The notes under the pieces were generated by a model. It was not told where the DNA came from. It made no database searches and worked only from the letters and a program-made list of their open reading frames with translations. 64,000 nt of DNA from Bacteriovorax sp. BSW11_IV. GTDB taxonomy: Bacteria > Bdellovibrionota > Bacteriovoracia > Bacteriovoracales > Bacteriovoracaceae. Made by a program: the position numbers and the translations under genes. Below, piece by piece: positions 10,656-18,728 of the stretch (its first letter is position 1; every line of letters starts with the position of its first letter). The stretch lies in NCBI RefSeq assembly GCF_000447755.1, contig NZ_AUNE01000005.1:1-64000 (forward strand). The letters are read 5' to 3'.

Positions 10656-12239
10656 TTATAGTTTTGTTTCGATGGCAATAACATCTTTAGAAAGTGACAT
10701 GTCCGTTTCTAATCTTTTCACAATTGTTTTTTCGGCATGCACAACAGAACTGTGATCACGACCACCATAAAAGATACCAATTTCTTCTTGTGTAGCATTT
10801 AAAATTTTTCTTGATAGGTACATTGCTATAAATCTTGCGTGAGCTATATCTTTTGTACGCGACTTTGACTTCAGATCAGCAAGATGAATCTTGAAGTGCT
10901 GAGCAGTGATCTTACCAATTTGTTCTAAGGTGATCTTTTTGTCTGTATCGATATCCTTAATCATAAGGATTTCTTTCACCATTTCCGCGTCTATATCAAC
11001 TTTCATCATCTCACTGAAAGCGCTTAACTTAACAAGTGACCCTTCAAGTTCACGGATACTATTTTTAATGTGGCAGGCAACTAGAGTAATAATATCGTCC
11101 GTTACATACAGATCTAGTTCGTAGGCCTTTCTTTTTAAAATCGCAATTCTTGTCTCTAAATCTGGTTTTTGAATATCAACAACAAGTCCCCATTGAAGTC
11201 TTGTCTTGATTCTTTCCTCGATACCATCAATTTGATGTGGAGCCTTATCCGATGTGAAGATAAGTTGCTTACCTTTATTATAAAGCTCATTAAAAACGTG
11301 GAAAAACTCATTTTGAGTACTTTCTTTGTTTTTTAGTTCATGAATATCATCAATCATTAGTACATCTACTTTTTCAGAGTACTTTTTTTGGAATTCATGG
11401 AGCTTTTTATCTTTCATTGCATCGATCATCTCTTTCATAAAGTCACGTGCAGTGATTAAGCATATTACAAAGTGTGGATAATTCTCTTTAATACCATTAG
11501 CAACAGCATGGAGAAGGTGAGTCTTACCAAGTCCAGAGTTACTGTAGATATATAAAGAAGGGTATTTACCATCTTTTCCTGGATTTTTTGCAATAGCAAT
11601 TGCAGCTGCATTGGCCAGGTTGTTTGAAGGTCCTACAACAAAGTTATCAAATGTTTTAACTGGATCAATGATCATTCCAGGTTGCTCTGGATTCATATGA
11701 TCAATGTATACGCTTTCAACTTTTGTGAGTAGGTCATTCTTTGACTGGTTTAAATCAAGTGTGAATGATACGTCTCTTGCGCTTTTTGGCTTATTTGTTG
11801 TGTAGTCCTGAGCTCTTCTATCAATATTTGAAGTGAAGCCAGTTGGTCCAGCTTGCTCAGAAACATTAATGACTATGTTATATTCTTTACCGAGCGCATT
11901 TCTAACAGCTTCACCAATTTGTTCACTATTTTTTTCAACCATAGATTTGATTAAATTACTTGGCACTGAAAATTCTAGTGAGTCTAATGTAATATTAGTT
12001 AGGCTTAAAGCATTGTTAAAAAACGCATTATACTTTTGTACATTGATAAGAGATTTTAATGTGTTGTGAATTTCATCATTAATAAGGTTTAGTTCTTCTG
12101 TAGAGAAAAATTCTTCATTCGTATCTGTAGCAGCAACTTGTTTAGTTGTTTCTACTGTCTCTTTGTTATTGAAAATATTAGAATTGTTCTGGTCGAATGT
12201 GGCTTTAAGAAAATGATCGAATGGAAAATTTTGATTCAT
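10656..12239 (-). CDS. dnaA: Chromosomal replication initiator protein DnaA
   Basis: AAA+ initiator that binds DnaA boxes and opens the origin. Domain III has Walker A NSGLGKTH (about 234-241) and Walker B VLMIDDIHEL (about 293-302). Domain IV has the DNA-binding signature GGRDHSSVVHAEKT near the C-terminus. At 527 residues it is longer than usual (about 450-470). About 50 extra residues, rich in Asn, Thr and Glu, precede domain I, and the usual tryptophan of domain I (FxxWIxPL) is replaced in YNAFFNNAL. It is convergent with the origin and divergent from rpmH. Confidence 0.97.
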   Translation of the reverse strand: MNQNFPFDHFLKATFDQNNSNIFNNKETVETTKQVAATDTNEEFFSTEELNLINDEIHNTLKSLINVQKYNAFFNNALSLTNITLDSLEFSVPSNLIKSMVEKNSEQIGEAVRNALGKEYNIVINVSEQAGPTGFTSNIDRRAQDYTTNKPKSARDVSFTLDLNQSKNDLLTKVESVYIDHMNPEQPGMIIDPVKTFDNFVVGPSNNLANAAAIAIAKNPGKDGKYPSLYIYSNSGLGKTHLLHAVANGIKENYPHFVICLITARDFMKEMIDAMKDKKLHEFQKKYSEKVDVLMIDDIHELKNKESTQNEFFHVFNELYNKGKQLIFTSDKAPHQIDGIEERIKTRLQWGLVVDIQKPDLETRIAILKRKAYELDLYVTDDIITLVACHIKNSIRELEGSLVKLSAFSEMMKVDIDAEMVKEILMIKDIDTDKKITLEQIGKITAQHFKIHLADLKSKSRTKDIAHARFIAMYLSRKILNATQEEIGIFYGGRDHSSVVHAEKTIVKRLETDMSLSKDVIAIETKL

Positions 12240-12281
12240 GTCTCAGCGACCTTACTTTAATATATGGTTATCGGGCAAAAT

Positions 12282-12310
12282 TTTGTAGCATGGCCCCATT
12301 CACTTTCCAA
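12282..12310 (-). promoter_or_regulatory. Candidate dnaA promoter
   Basis: On the minus strand TTGGAA (complement of 12305-12310) and TACAAA (complement of 12282-12287) are separated by exactly 17 bp. Both match four of six sigma70 consensus bases. The spacer contains GCATGGCC (read on the plus strand, 12288-12295), a word repeated at 12332-12339 and inverted in part at 12347-12352, so an operator may overlap. Sequence match only. Confidence 0.4.
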
Positions 12311-12377
12311 CCAAAAAAATCCTGTTTTTTTGCATGGCCAAAGTTTCCATGCGCTTAGATTTTTTTGCTCAGGGCCA

Positions 12378-12406
12378 TTGACCTTTCCAGTGTCTGCGTG
12401 TAAACG
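12378..12406 (+). promoter_or_regulatory. Candidate rpmH promoter
   Basis: TTGACC (12378-12383) is a good -35 box. The hexamer at 17 bp spacing, TAAACG (12401-12406), is a poor -10. It lies 50 bp upstream of the rpmH start in the dnaA-rpmH divergent gap, where a promoter is expected. Confidence 0.3.
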
Positions 12407-12455
12407 TACTAATTCATAATTTCGATGTAAATTTGTAGTTGAAGAGGAAATAGTT

Positions 12456-12611
12456 ATGGCAGCTAAAAGAACATGGCAACCAAAGAAAAAGAAAAGACTT
12501 AGAGTACACGGTTTCCTAAAGCGTATGTCTACAGCAGGTGGTAAGAAAGTTATCAGTGCTAGAAGAGCTAAGGGAAGACACAGCTTAACAGTTAAGACTG
12601 GTACTAAGTAA
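12456..12611 (+). CDS. rpmH: 50S ribosomal protein L34
   Basis: A 51-residue, very basic protein of the large ribosomal subunit. It begins [20 protein letters not shown] and contains the family pattern [20 protein letters not shown], with RHSLTV near the end. The extra residues at both ends make it a few residues longer than the usual 44-47. A GAGGAAA Shine-Dalgarno precedes the ATG by about 8 bp. It is first in the plus-strand run rpmH-rnpA-yidC; the dnaA-rpmH divergent arrangement is classic for origin regions. Confidence 0.95.
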   Translation: MAAKRTWQPKKKKRLRVHGFLKRMSTAGGKKVISARRAKGRHSLTVKTGTK

Positions 12612-12618
12612 TAGTTGT

Positions 12619-13014
12619 ATGGCCGATAATCGCTTTCCGAAGGAAAACAGGCTTTTGTCGGCTAATGACTTCAATTATCTAAAATCTAAAAGTCACTTCT
12701 TAAAAAATAGATGGTTAAAAGTCTATTTCAAAGTCTCGCAAAAAGAGTCTGTGAATTCTATTGTCAATAAATCTCGTGTGGGTATATCTGCTTCTAAGAA
12801 AGTAGGTAAGGCCAATATTCGCAATATCTGTAAGCGTACTATTCGTGAGTCATTTAGACTTCATGATGTTCGAAATTGTGGACAAGATATTCTCGTTATT
12901 GTTTCCCCCTTTTTGTTCAAATCTTTCCAGACAAAAGATGAAGGAAGAGAGCAGTTACAACAAGCGATAAATTCTATTTTTAATCAAATTGCCTTAAAGT
13001 CTAAAAATCAATAA
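12619..13014 (+). CDS. rnpA: Ribonuclease P protein component
   Basis: Protein subunit of RNase P, which trims the 5' leader of tRNA precursors. It is 131 residues. The N-terminus FPKENRLLSANDF is typical, and the basic RNA-binding helix is KVGKANIRNICKRTIRESFR, a variant of the RNxxKR signature. It starts 7 bp after rpmH, so L34 and RnpA are made from one transcript. The usual yidD gene is missing: only 36-72 bp separate it from yidC. Confidence 0.93.
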   Translation: MADNRFPKENRLLSANDFNYLKSKSHFLKNRWLKVYFKVSQKESVNSIVNKSRVGISASKKVGKANIRNICKRTIRESFRLHDVRNCGQDILVIVSPFLFKSFQTKDEGREQLQQAINSIFNQIALKSKNQ

Positions 13015-13086
13015 TCCTTTGTTCTCTATCCATTTTTACTGTGGTAGAAAGTGAAATCTTTCAAAAGAATCAAGGAGATACTCATC

Positions 13087-14580
13087 GTGAATGGTGATCA
13101 AAAACGCACTTTTTTATTCGTTATTCTAGCAGGTCTTGTCCTGTTTACGTGGCAACTATTCTTTGCTCCACAAAAGACAAGCGTGACAGAATTAGCAAAA
13201 GAAAAGGTGATTGAAACTCGTAAAGTTGAAGCCGCTAAGAATGAAGTAGTCCAAAAGCAAGACACACAAATCGAAAATAATACTAATGTTGTTGTAGAAG
13301 AGCAGACAATCACTCTATCAAATGAGAATCACTCTATCACTTTTGACAATTTCCTTAGGATTAAAGATTTTAAAAATTCTAACTCACAATTTAATTTCGA
13401 AAGCACAATTGGACATCCTAAAGAATCTTTCAAAGTTCAAGTTGCCCCTGAGAAATCAAAGAATTTTAGAGATCTTCAATTTCAGTTTTCTAATATTACA
13501 GAAACGAGTGTCGAAGGTTTTGATCCTGCCCAAAATGTAAAAGTTATTCTAACTCTAACTGAAGATGGTCGAGTTAATCTTGGACTTAATTCTACAGCAG
13601 CATACAGTTATAGATTATTCTTTGGCGGTACAAATTCAGATGACGAAAAACATGAAACAAATAATCACAAGTCACGTGAGTTTGTTTTCTTCTCTTCAAA
13701 AGTATTACGTGCAAAAGTTGGTAAGACTGAAACAGGTGAAGGTGCTCTAAAGTGGGCCGGTGTAGATTATAATTACCACTTATTCTCAATGATCTTCAAA
13801 GATAAGCCTAATGCCGTTTTCAACGCTTATGAATCAGGAGATTTCTTTGTAGAGTTAACTACTCCTACAACAGCATTTAATTCAGATTTAGTATTTTTGA
13901 AAAAAGATTACGATAAGCTTATGGCCTTCGGAGACAAGCTTGAGCTTTCAGTTGATTTCGGTTTCTTTGGAATTATTGCTGTTCCAATTCTTCGTGGACT
14001 TCAATTTTTCTATAACTACGTAGGAAATTATGGTCTTGCAATTATCGTTCTAACTTTTGTTATCAGAATGTTAATGTTCCCTCTTCAATACAAGTCTTTC
14101 AAGAGTATGAAGAAGATGCAAAAAGTTCAGCCAGAACTGCAAAAACTAAGAGAAAAATTCAAAGATGATCCAGCAAGAATGCAAAAAGAGACAATGGAGC
14201 TTTTCAAGAAAAGCGGTGCCAACCCACTTGGAGGTTGTCTTCCATTAATTCTTCAAATGCCAGTTTTCTTCGCGTTCTATCAAGTTCTTTATAATGCAGT
14301 TGAACTTGTTGGAGCACCTTTCTACTTATGGATTTTCGACCTAAGTCAAAAAGACCCATACTATGTACTCCCTGTTCTTATGGGGATTGCTATGTTTGGA
14401 CAAACTAAGTTGAATCCATCTGCTTCTGCTGATCCTAATCAACAAAAGATTATGTACATCATGCCATTGATCTTTTGTTTTATGATGAAAGATCTACCTG
14501 CAGGTCTTAACCTTTATATTTTTGTTTCAACTGTTTTTGGTATTGCTCAACAGTTATACGTTTATAAATCAGCTGAATAA
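13087..14580 (+). CDS. yidC: Membrane protein insertase YidC/Oxa1 (GTG start)
   Basis: Inserts inner-membrane proteins, alone or with SecYEG. The first membrane helix (RTFLFVILAGLVLFTWQLFF) is followed by a periplasmic beta-sandwich domain and the conserved C-terminal core: a membrane segment (YGLAIIVLTFVIRMLMFPLQ), the basic loop FKSMKKMQKVQPELQKLREK and GGCLPLILQMPVFFAFYQVL. The frame is open from a GTG at 13051, but the GTG at 13087 has an AAGGAG Shine-Dalgarno 9 bp upstream and places the first helix at the true N-terminus, giving 497 residues. The stop overlaps the mnmE start by one base. Confidence 0.95.
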   Translation: MNGDQKRTFLFVILAGLVLFTWQLFFAPQKTSVTELAKEKVIETRKVEAAKNEVVQKQDTQIENNTNVVVEEQTITLSNENHSITFDNFLRIKDFKNSNSQFNFESTIGHPKESFKVQVAPEKSKNFRDLQFQFSNITETSVEGFDPAQNVKVILTLTEDGRVNLGLNSTAAYSYRLFFGGTNSDDEKHETNNHKSREFVFFSSKVLRAKVGKTETGEGALKWAGVDYNYHLFSMIFKDKPNAVFNAYESGDFFVELTTPTTAFNSDLVFLKKDYDKLMAFGDKLELSVDFGFFGIIAVPILRGLQFFYNYVGNYGLAIIVLTFVIRMLMFPLQYKSFKSMKKMQKVQPELQKLREKFKDDPARMQKETMELFKKSGANPLGGCLPLILQMPVFFAFYQVLYNAVELVGAPFYLWIFDLSQKDPYYVLPVLMGIAMFGQTKLNPSASADPNQQKIMYIMPLIFCFMMKDLPAGLNLYIFVSTVFGIAQQLYVYKSAE

Positions 14581-16067
14581 TGATTTTTTACGATGATAAG
14601 CCCATAATTGCATGTTCAACTGGCACTCTGTCAAACACAGCAATTGGGCTTATTCGTCTCTCTGGATTTAAATCTCTTTCTGATTTAAAAGAATTCTTCA
14701 GTACAGATATTTCAAATTTAAAACCAAGATATGCCCATTACACAAATATTCTTAGTGGCGCAGTTGTTTTGGATAGCATTGTCGTGACTTATTTTAAGGG
14801 TCCAAACTCTTATAATGGGGAAAACATTCTTGAACTTGGTGTTCACGGTAATCAAATCAATATTTCTCGAATTATAAGATTATTTATCGACTCTGGTAAA
14901 TTTAGGGCCGCTCACGAGGGTGAATTTACGTATAGAGCGCTTTTAAATAAAAAGCTTACACTTGCCCAGGTTGAAGGCCTTGACTTGCTTTTAAATGCCA
15001 ATTCTGGCCTTATGCTGCAACAAGGATTATCGACTCTTCAAGGCGCACTCTTTGAAGAGTACACAAAGCTTTATGATCTCTACATGAAATTGAAGTCAGC
15101 TATTGAGATTAATATCGATTTTGCTGAGGATGTAGGGGAGGATGAGTCGGCTGCATTTTTAAAGCGCTCATTCAATAGTTTTTTCACTTTGATTAAGTCA
15201 TTGCATAACAGAACAATTGGAAATGTTAATAGTCTACAATCCCCAGAAATCGTACTGGTTGGTCAGACTAATGCGGGAAAGAGTTCTTTATTCAATTTAC
15301 TCTTAGACAACAACCGCTCCATTGTTTCAAATATCGCTGGGACAACTCGCGATTATGTAAGTGAATATGTATTTATTGATGATGTAAATTATAAGCTTGT
15401 CGATACTGCTGGTATTCGTGAAACAGAAGATTATGTAGAAAAGATCGGTATCGATAGAACTTTTGAAGTTTTAAGAAGAGCTTTTTTTAAAATTTTGGTT
15501 ATAAATCCTCTTGAAACAGATTATAACGAATTCAATAAACTTCCATCTGATATTGTTTTTGATTATTTATTTATCACGCATGCAGATGCTGAAAAGATCG
15601 ATTACAAAGCCGTTTTGACTAAGATTCCCAAGTTTAAAAAAGGTGTGTTCTGCTCATTAAATTCTTCTGGTCCTATAGAACCAGAATATTTTTTTGGTCC
15701 TATAGAACCACAAAATGATGTAGATAATAATGGTCCTATGGGACCAGTTGAAAAAGTTGGTCCTATAGAACCAGCATCTGTTTTTGGTCCTATAGAACCA
15801 GTAATCGCATTGAAGAGCGATATTTCATATAAATTCAAAGACTTAACTGTTTCTAATCCGATACTACTCGATAGGCATCGTGAGTCAATAAAAGACATTT
15901 ATAGTAAATCTGTTTATTTTCAAGAACTTATGTCTGAAGTGGATGATATCGCCATTCTCTCGTCTGAGATGAATGTTCTTGGAGTTTCCGTTGCACAACT
16001 AATTGGAATTATTAGACCAGAGGATGTTTTAAATAATATCTTCTCTAATTTCTGTATTGGTAAGTAG
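14580..16067 (+). CDS. mnmE: tRNA modification GTPase MnmE with an in-frame palindromic-repeat insertion
   Basis: With MnmG it makes the cmnm5 group on U34 of certain tRNAs. The protein has an N-terminal folate-binding domain, a helical domain and an inserted G domain: P-loop GQTNAGKS (about 227-234), IAGTTRDYV, DTAG, and the catalytic C-terminal tail CIGK. The usual G4 motif NKxD reads THAD (333-336). Residues 364-407 hold five copies of GPIEP (one GPMGP) encoded by a 16-bp palindrome; these add about 40 residues to the usual 454 and sit just after the G domain. No frameshift is seen and the catalytic end is intact, so the protein is probably functional. Confidence 0.93.
   Translation: MIFYDDKPIIACSTGTLSNTAIGLIRLSGFKSLSDLKEFFSTDISNLKPRYAHYTNILSGAVVLDSIVVTYFKGPNSYNGENILELGVHGNQINISRIIRLFIDSGKFRAAHEGEFTYRALLNKKLTLAQVEGLDLLLNANSGLMLQQGLSTLQGALFEEYTKLYDLYMKLKSAIEINIDFAEDVGEDESAAFLKRSFNSFFTLIKSLHNRTIGNVNSLQSPEIVLVGQTNAGKSSLFNLLLDNNRSIVSNIAGTTRDYVSEYVFIDDVNYKLVDTAGIRETEDYVEKIGIDRTFEVLRRAFFKILVINPLETDYNEFNKLPSDIVFDYLFITHADAEKIDYKAVLTKIPKFKKGVFCSLNSSGPIEPEYFFGPIEPQNDVDNNGPMGPVEKVGPIEPASVFGPIEPVIALKSDISYKFKDLTVSNPILLDRHRESIKDIYSKSVYFQELMSEVDDIAILSSEMNVLGVSVAQLIGIIRPEDVLNNIFSNFCIGK
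15668..15800 (+). repeat. Five TGGTCC-family palindromes inside mnmE
   Basis: TGGTCCTATAGAACCA occurs at 15668-15683, 15695-15710, 15758-15773 and 15785-15800. TGGTCCTATGGGACCA occurs at 15731-15746. The starts are 27, 36, 27 and 27 bp apart, all multiples of three, so every copy is read in the same frame as G-P-I-E-P (or G-P-M-G-P). The first copy is part of a longer 22-bp near-palindrome reaching from TTC to GAA. The intervening 11 or 20 bp are not conserved. Confidence 0.9.
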
Positions 16068-16121
16068 AATCTATAGAATTTTAAATAGTTATGGACTTTT
16101 TTTCGTATTTGGACTAGAAAA

Positions 16122-16137
16122 TGTTCCACGTAGAACT
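16122..16137. promoter_or_regulatory. parS-like site 1 (imperfect)
   Basis: TGTTCCACGTAGAACT differs at two positions from the perfect palindrome 28 bp downstream. It lies in the mnmE-mnmG gap. It is a likely ParB binding site given the parAB genes 2.6 kb downstream. Confidence 0.65.
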
Positions 16138-16149
16138 TTTTTATTCTTT

Positions 16150-16165
16150 TGTTCCACGTGGAACA
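16150..16165. promoter_or_regulatory. parS site 2 (perfect palindrome)
   Basis: TGTTCCACGTGGAACA is a perfect 16-bp palindrome. It matches the known bacterial parS consensus TGTTTCACGTGAAACA at all but the symmetric pair at positions 5 and 12, and equals the core of the Pseudomonas sites. It ends 10 bp before the mnmG ATG, so bound ParB could also affect mnmG expression. Confidence 0.88.
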
Positions 16166-16175
16166 ATGGGGAAGC

Positions 16176-18023
16176 ATGAAACAATTTGACGTAACTATCA
16201 TTGGTGGTGGTCACGCTGGTGTTGAGGCGGCTTGGATTTCTGCCCAGTTTGGGTTGAAAGTGGCCATCGTTACAATTCCAGGTGTTGGTCTAGCATCTGC
16301 ACCTTGTAATCCTGCTGTTGGCGGGGTTGGCAAAGGTCAAGTCGTGAGAGAGATCGATGCTCTCGGTGGATTAATGGGTAAGCTAGCTGATAAGGCCGGC
16401 ATTCAATACCGTATTTTAAATGAATCGAAGGGGTACGCTGTTCAATCGACTAGAGTTCAAGTTGATAAAGAGCTTTATAGTCAATACGCTGAAGAGTATG
16501 TTTCTCAGGTTACAAATATTGAAGTTATTCGTAAGTTGGTCTTGTCTATAGTCGACGCTGATGGTGGCTTTATCGTTACTACAGATGATGAGGCTATTTT
16601 TTCGAAAAAAGTAGTCGTCACAACTGGTACTTTTCTAAATGGGAAGCTTCATACTGGAGAAGAGCAGGTTGAAGGTGGAAGAGTTGATTGTCAAAAATCA
16701 CCAGGCCTTTCGAGTATATTTTCCAAAGTAGAAACTCTTGGTAAAAGATTTAAGACAGGAACACCCGCAAGATTGGATAAGGCCACTATTGATTATTCAG
16801 TGATGGAAGAGCAGGCAAGTGACGAAAGAGCTAGAAACTTTAGTTGTCTATCGGATCCATTAAGTCGCAATTCACGTCAGGTGTCTTGTTTCTTAACAAG
16901 AACAAATCAAACAACATTAGATATAATTAGAGATAATAAAGAGCGAAGCCCGATCTTCAATGGTCAAATACAGGGAATTGGTCCACGTTACTGTCCATCG
17001 ATTGAAGATAAGGCCTTCCGTTACCCAGAAAGAAATAGTCACCATGTTTTCATTGAGCCTGAGGGACTAGATATCCAAACAGTCTATCCAAATGGTGTAT
17101 CAACTTCACTTCCAAAAGAAGTTCAGCTTGAATTTCTTAGAACAATTGATGGTCTAGAGAATGTTGAGATCTTGGTCTATGGTTATGCGGTTGAATATGA
17201 CGTAGTGGATACATCAAAGCTTAATCTAGGCCTTGAATACATTGATATCCCTGGTTTGTATTTTGCTGGCCAGGTTAATGGTACTAGCGGTTATGAAGAA
17301 GCTGCTGGTCAGGGAATTATTGCAGGAATTAATGCTTCTCTAAGTGTGTTGGGGAGAGAAAAGTTCGTGTTGTCTCGAGATGATACTTATATTGGTGTTA
17401 TGATCGAGGACTTGGTCTCATCTAAGAGAGATGAGCCTTATAGATTGTTTACGGCAAGAAATGAAAACCGTCTTTATGTAAGAGAGGATAATACACTTGT
17501 TCGTCTTTATAATTATCGTAGAAGTTTTGGTTTGAATGATACGCTTGATATTTACTTGGATGAATACATTCGACAATATGATCTTCTTTGGAATGTCTGT
17601 AAAAAATTTGTCTATAGAATAAGCGCTGAAACAAAGCAGTACTTTTCTGAAAACAATTATGGCCCATTGGATACCAATACGTTTATGTTTGAGCTCATTA
17701 AAAGATCTCAACTAGACCCGTATGAGACTTTAAAGAGGGAGTTGCTCAATAAAGGACTTCTTTTTGATGATAATGTCGTTCGAACTGTGGCAATTGGGAT
17801 TAAGTACGAAGGATATATTCAAAGAGCGAATAGTGAGAACGAAAGAGTAAATAGACTTGCATCTATGAATATTGACTGGCAAAAGCTCGTTGAGTCGGGA
17901 AATATTTCTTATGAGTGCAAACAACGAATAAAAGAGATTAGGCCAGAGACTTTTGGCGCTCTTCAGAAGATAGATGGAATTAGGCCAGCAACCTTGGCCT
18001 ATGTAGCAGGAAATATAATTTAA
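16176..18023 (+). CDS. mnmG: tRNA uridine-5-carboxymethylaminomethyl modification enzyme MnmG
   Basis: FAD-dependent partner of MnmE in U34 modification. It is 615 residues from the ATG at 16176. The N-terminal dinucleotide fold is DVTIIGGGHAGVEAAW. The family signatures are GPRYCPSIEDKAFRYPER (about residue 268) and GLYFAGQVNGTSGYEEAAGQ (about 360). The frame is open upstream from a TTG at 16149, but that stretch is the parS palindrome, and the ATG has GGGGAAG just before it. The stop overlaps the rsmG start by one base. Confidence 0.96.
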   Translation: MKQFDVTIIGGGHAGVEAAWISAQFGLKVAIVTIPGVGLASAPCNPAVGGVGKGQVVREIDALGGLMGKLADKAGIQYRILNESKGYAVQSTRVQVDKELYSQYAEEYVSQVTNIEVIRKLVLSIVDADGGFIVTTDDEAIFSKKVVVTTGTFLNGKLHTGEEQVEGGRVDCQKSPGLSSIFSKVETLGKRFKTGTPARLDKATIDYSVMEEQASDERARNFSCLSDPLSRNSRQVSCFLTRTNQTTLDIIRDNKERSPIFNGQIQGIGPRYCPSIEDKAFRYPERNSHHVFIEPEGLDIQTVYPNGVSTSLPKEVQLEFLRTIDGLENVEILVYGYAVEYDVVDTSKLNLGLEYIDIPGLYFAGQVNGTSGYEEAAGQGIIAGINASLSVLGREKFVLSRDDTYIGVMIEDLVSSKRDEPYRLFTARNENRLYVREDNTLVRLYNYRRSFGLNDTLDIYLDEYIRQYDLLWNVCKKFVYRISAETKQYFSENNYGPLDTNTFMFELIKRSQLDPYETLKRELLNKGLLFDDNVVRTVAIGIKYEGYIQRANSENERVNRLASMNIDWQKLVESGNISYECKQRIKEIRPETFGALQKIDGIRPATLAYVAGNII

Positions 18024-18679
18024 TGAAAGAATTTGCAAAACAATATCTGGCAATACTAACTGGTAGGCTGGCAGGACTTAACTTAACAAGAATTGAATCA
18101 GAAGAAGACTTTTATATGAAGCAGATTGTTGATTCAGTTCTACCTTTGGAGCAGAGTGATGTATTTGTCGAGGCCCTGCAGAGAACTGGTGTCCATGTTG
18201 ATGTAGGGTTCGGTGGAGGTTTTCCATTACTACCAATTGCTAAAGCTGTACCCGAGTTAAAGTCAGTTGGATTTGAAGCAAGAGGTAAGAAGGCAAAGGC
18301 GGTTCAATCTATTGCTGATGAACTTGGTCTTACAAATGTTAAAGCTCTTCACCAACGTGTAGAGAATGTCTACTTTGACTGCGATGCTGTTGTAACATTG
18401 AAGGCCGTTGGTAAAGTTGAAGACTTTCTTCCTTTGTTAATTTCAGATAAGAATTTATACGTGTTCTTCTACAAAGGTCCCAACTTTTATGAACTAGAGA
18501 ATTTAGAAAAGATCATGAGGTATTGGGAACTAATAGAAGAGAAGTACTATGATCTACCTGGTACAGAAGGACGTATGTTAGTTGGATTCAAAAACAGAAA
18601 TGTTCTACGTGGAACATTAATCAAAAGATTACAAAAAAATAAGCAGAAAGACCTTGTCAAACTCACTGACTTACTTTAA
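18023..18679 (+). CDS. rsmG: 16S rRNA (guanine527-N7)-methyltransferase RsmG
   Basis: Methylates G527 of 16S rRNA with S-adenosylmethionine. It is 218 residues. The SAM site is DVGFGGGFPLLPIAKAVPEL (residues 56-75; the family usually has DVGSGGGFPGIP), followed by the acidic loop VGFEARGKKAKA. It overlaps the mnmG stop by one base and precedes parA by 49 bp, the classic gidA-gidB-parA-parB order. A parS-like site lies within its 3' end (18601-18616). Confidence 0.92.
   Translation: MKEFAKQYLAILTGRLAGLNLTRIESEEDFYMKQIVDSVLPLEQSDVFVEALQRTGVHVDVGFGGGFPLLPIAKAVPELKSVGFEARGKKAKAVQSIADELGLTNVKALHQRVENVYFDCDAVVTLKAVGKVEDFLPLLISDKNLYVFFYKGPNFYELENLEKIMRYWELIEEKYYDLPGTEGRMLVGFKNRNVLRGTLIKRLQKNKQKDLVKLTDLL
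18601..18616. promoter_or_regulatory. parS-like site 3 (inside rsmG)
   Basis: TGTTCTACGTGGAACA differs by one base from the perfect site at 16150. It is inside the rsmG coding end, 110 bp before parA, so the match has survived as codons N-V-L-R-G-T. Confidence 0.72.
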
Positions 18680-18728
18680 TCCTAATATAAGAAATTTGAA
18701 CATCAATTGATCACTTTGGGGGATCTAA

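Noticed and set aside
15668-15800. The repeats as a CRISPR array
   Set aside because: Repeats are 16 bp with spacers of 11 or 20 bp, all in one coding frame inside mnmE, and without cas genes in the window.
15602-15898. A 98-codon minus-strand frame across mnmE with GSIGP repeats
   Set aside because: It is the reverse strand of the palindromic repeats. The palindrome gives a similar peptide on both strands. No Shine-Dalgarno and it is inside a conserved gene.
16149-16175. Extended mnmG start at TTG 16149
   Set aside because: The extra codons are the parS palindrome. The ATG at 16176 has a better ribosome site and matches the family start.
17418-18053. Minus-strand frames inside mnmG
   Set aside because: Shadows of mnmG; low-complexity and no ribosome sites.
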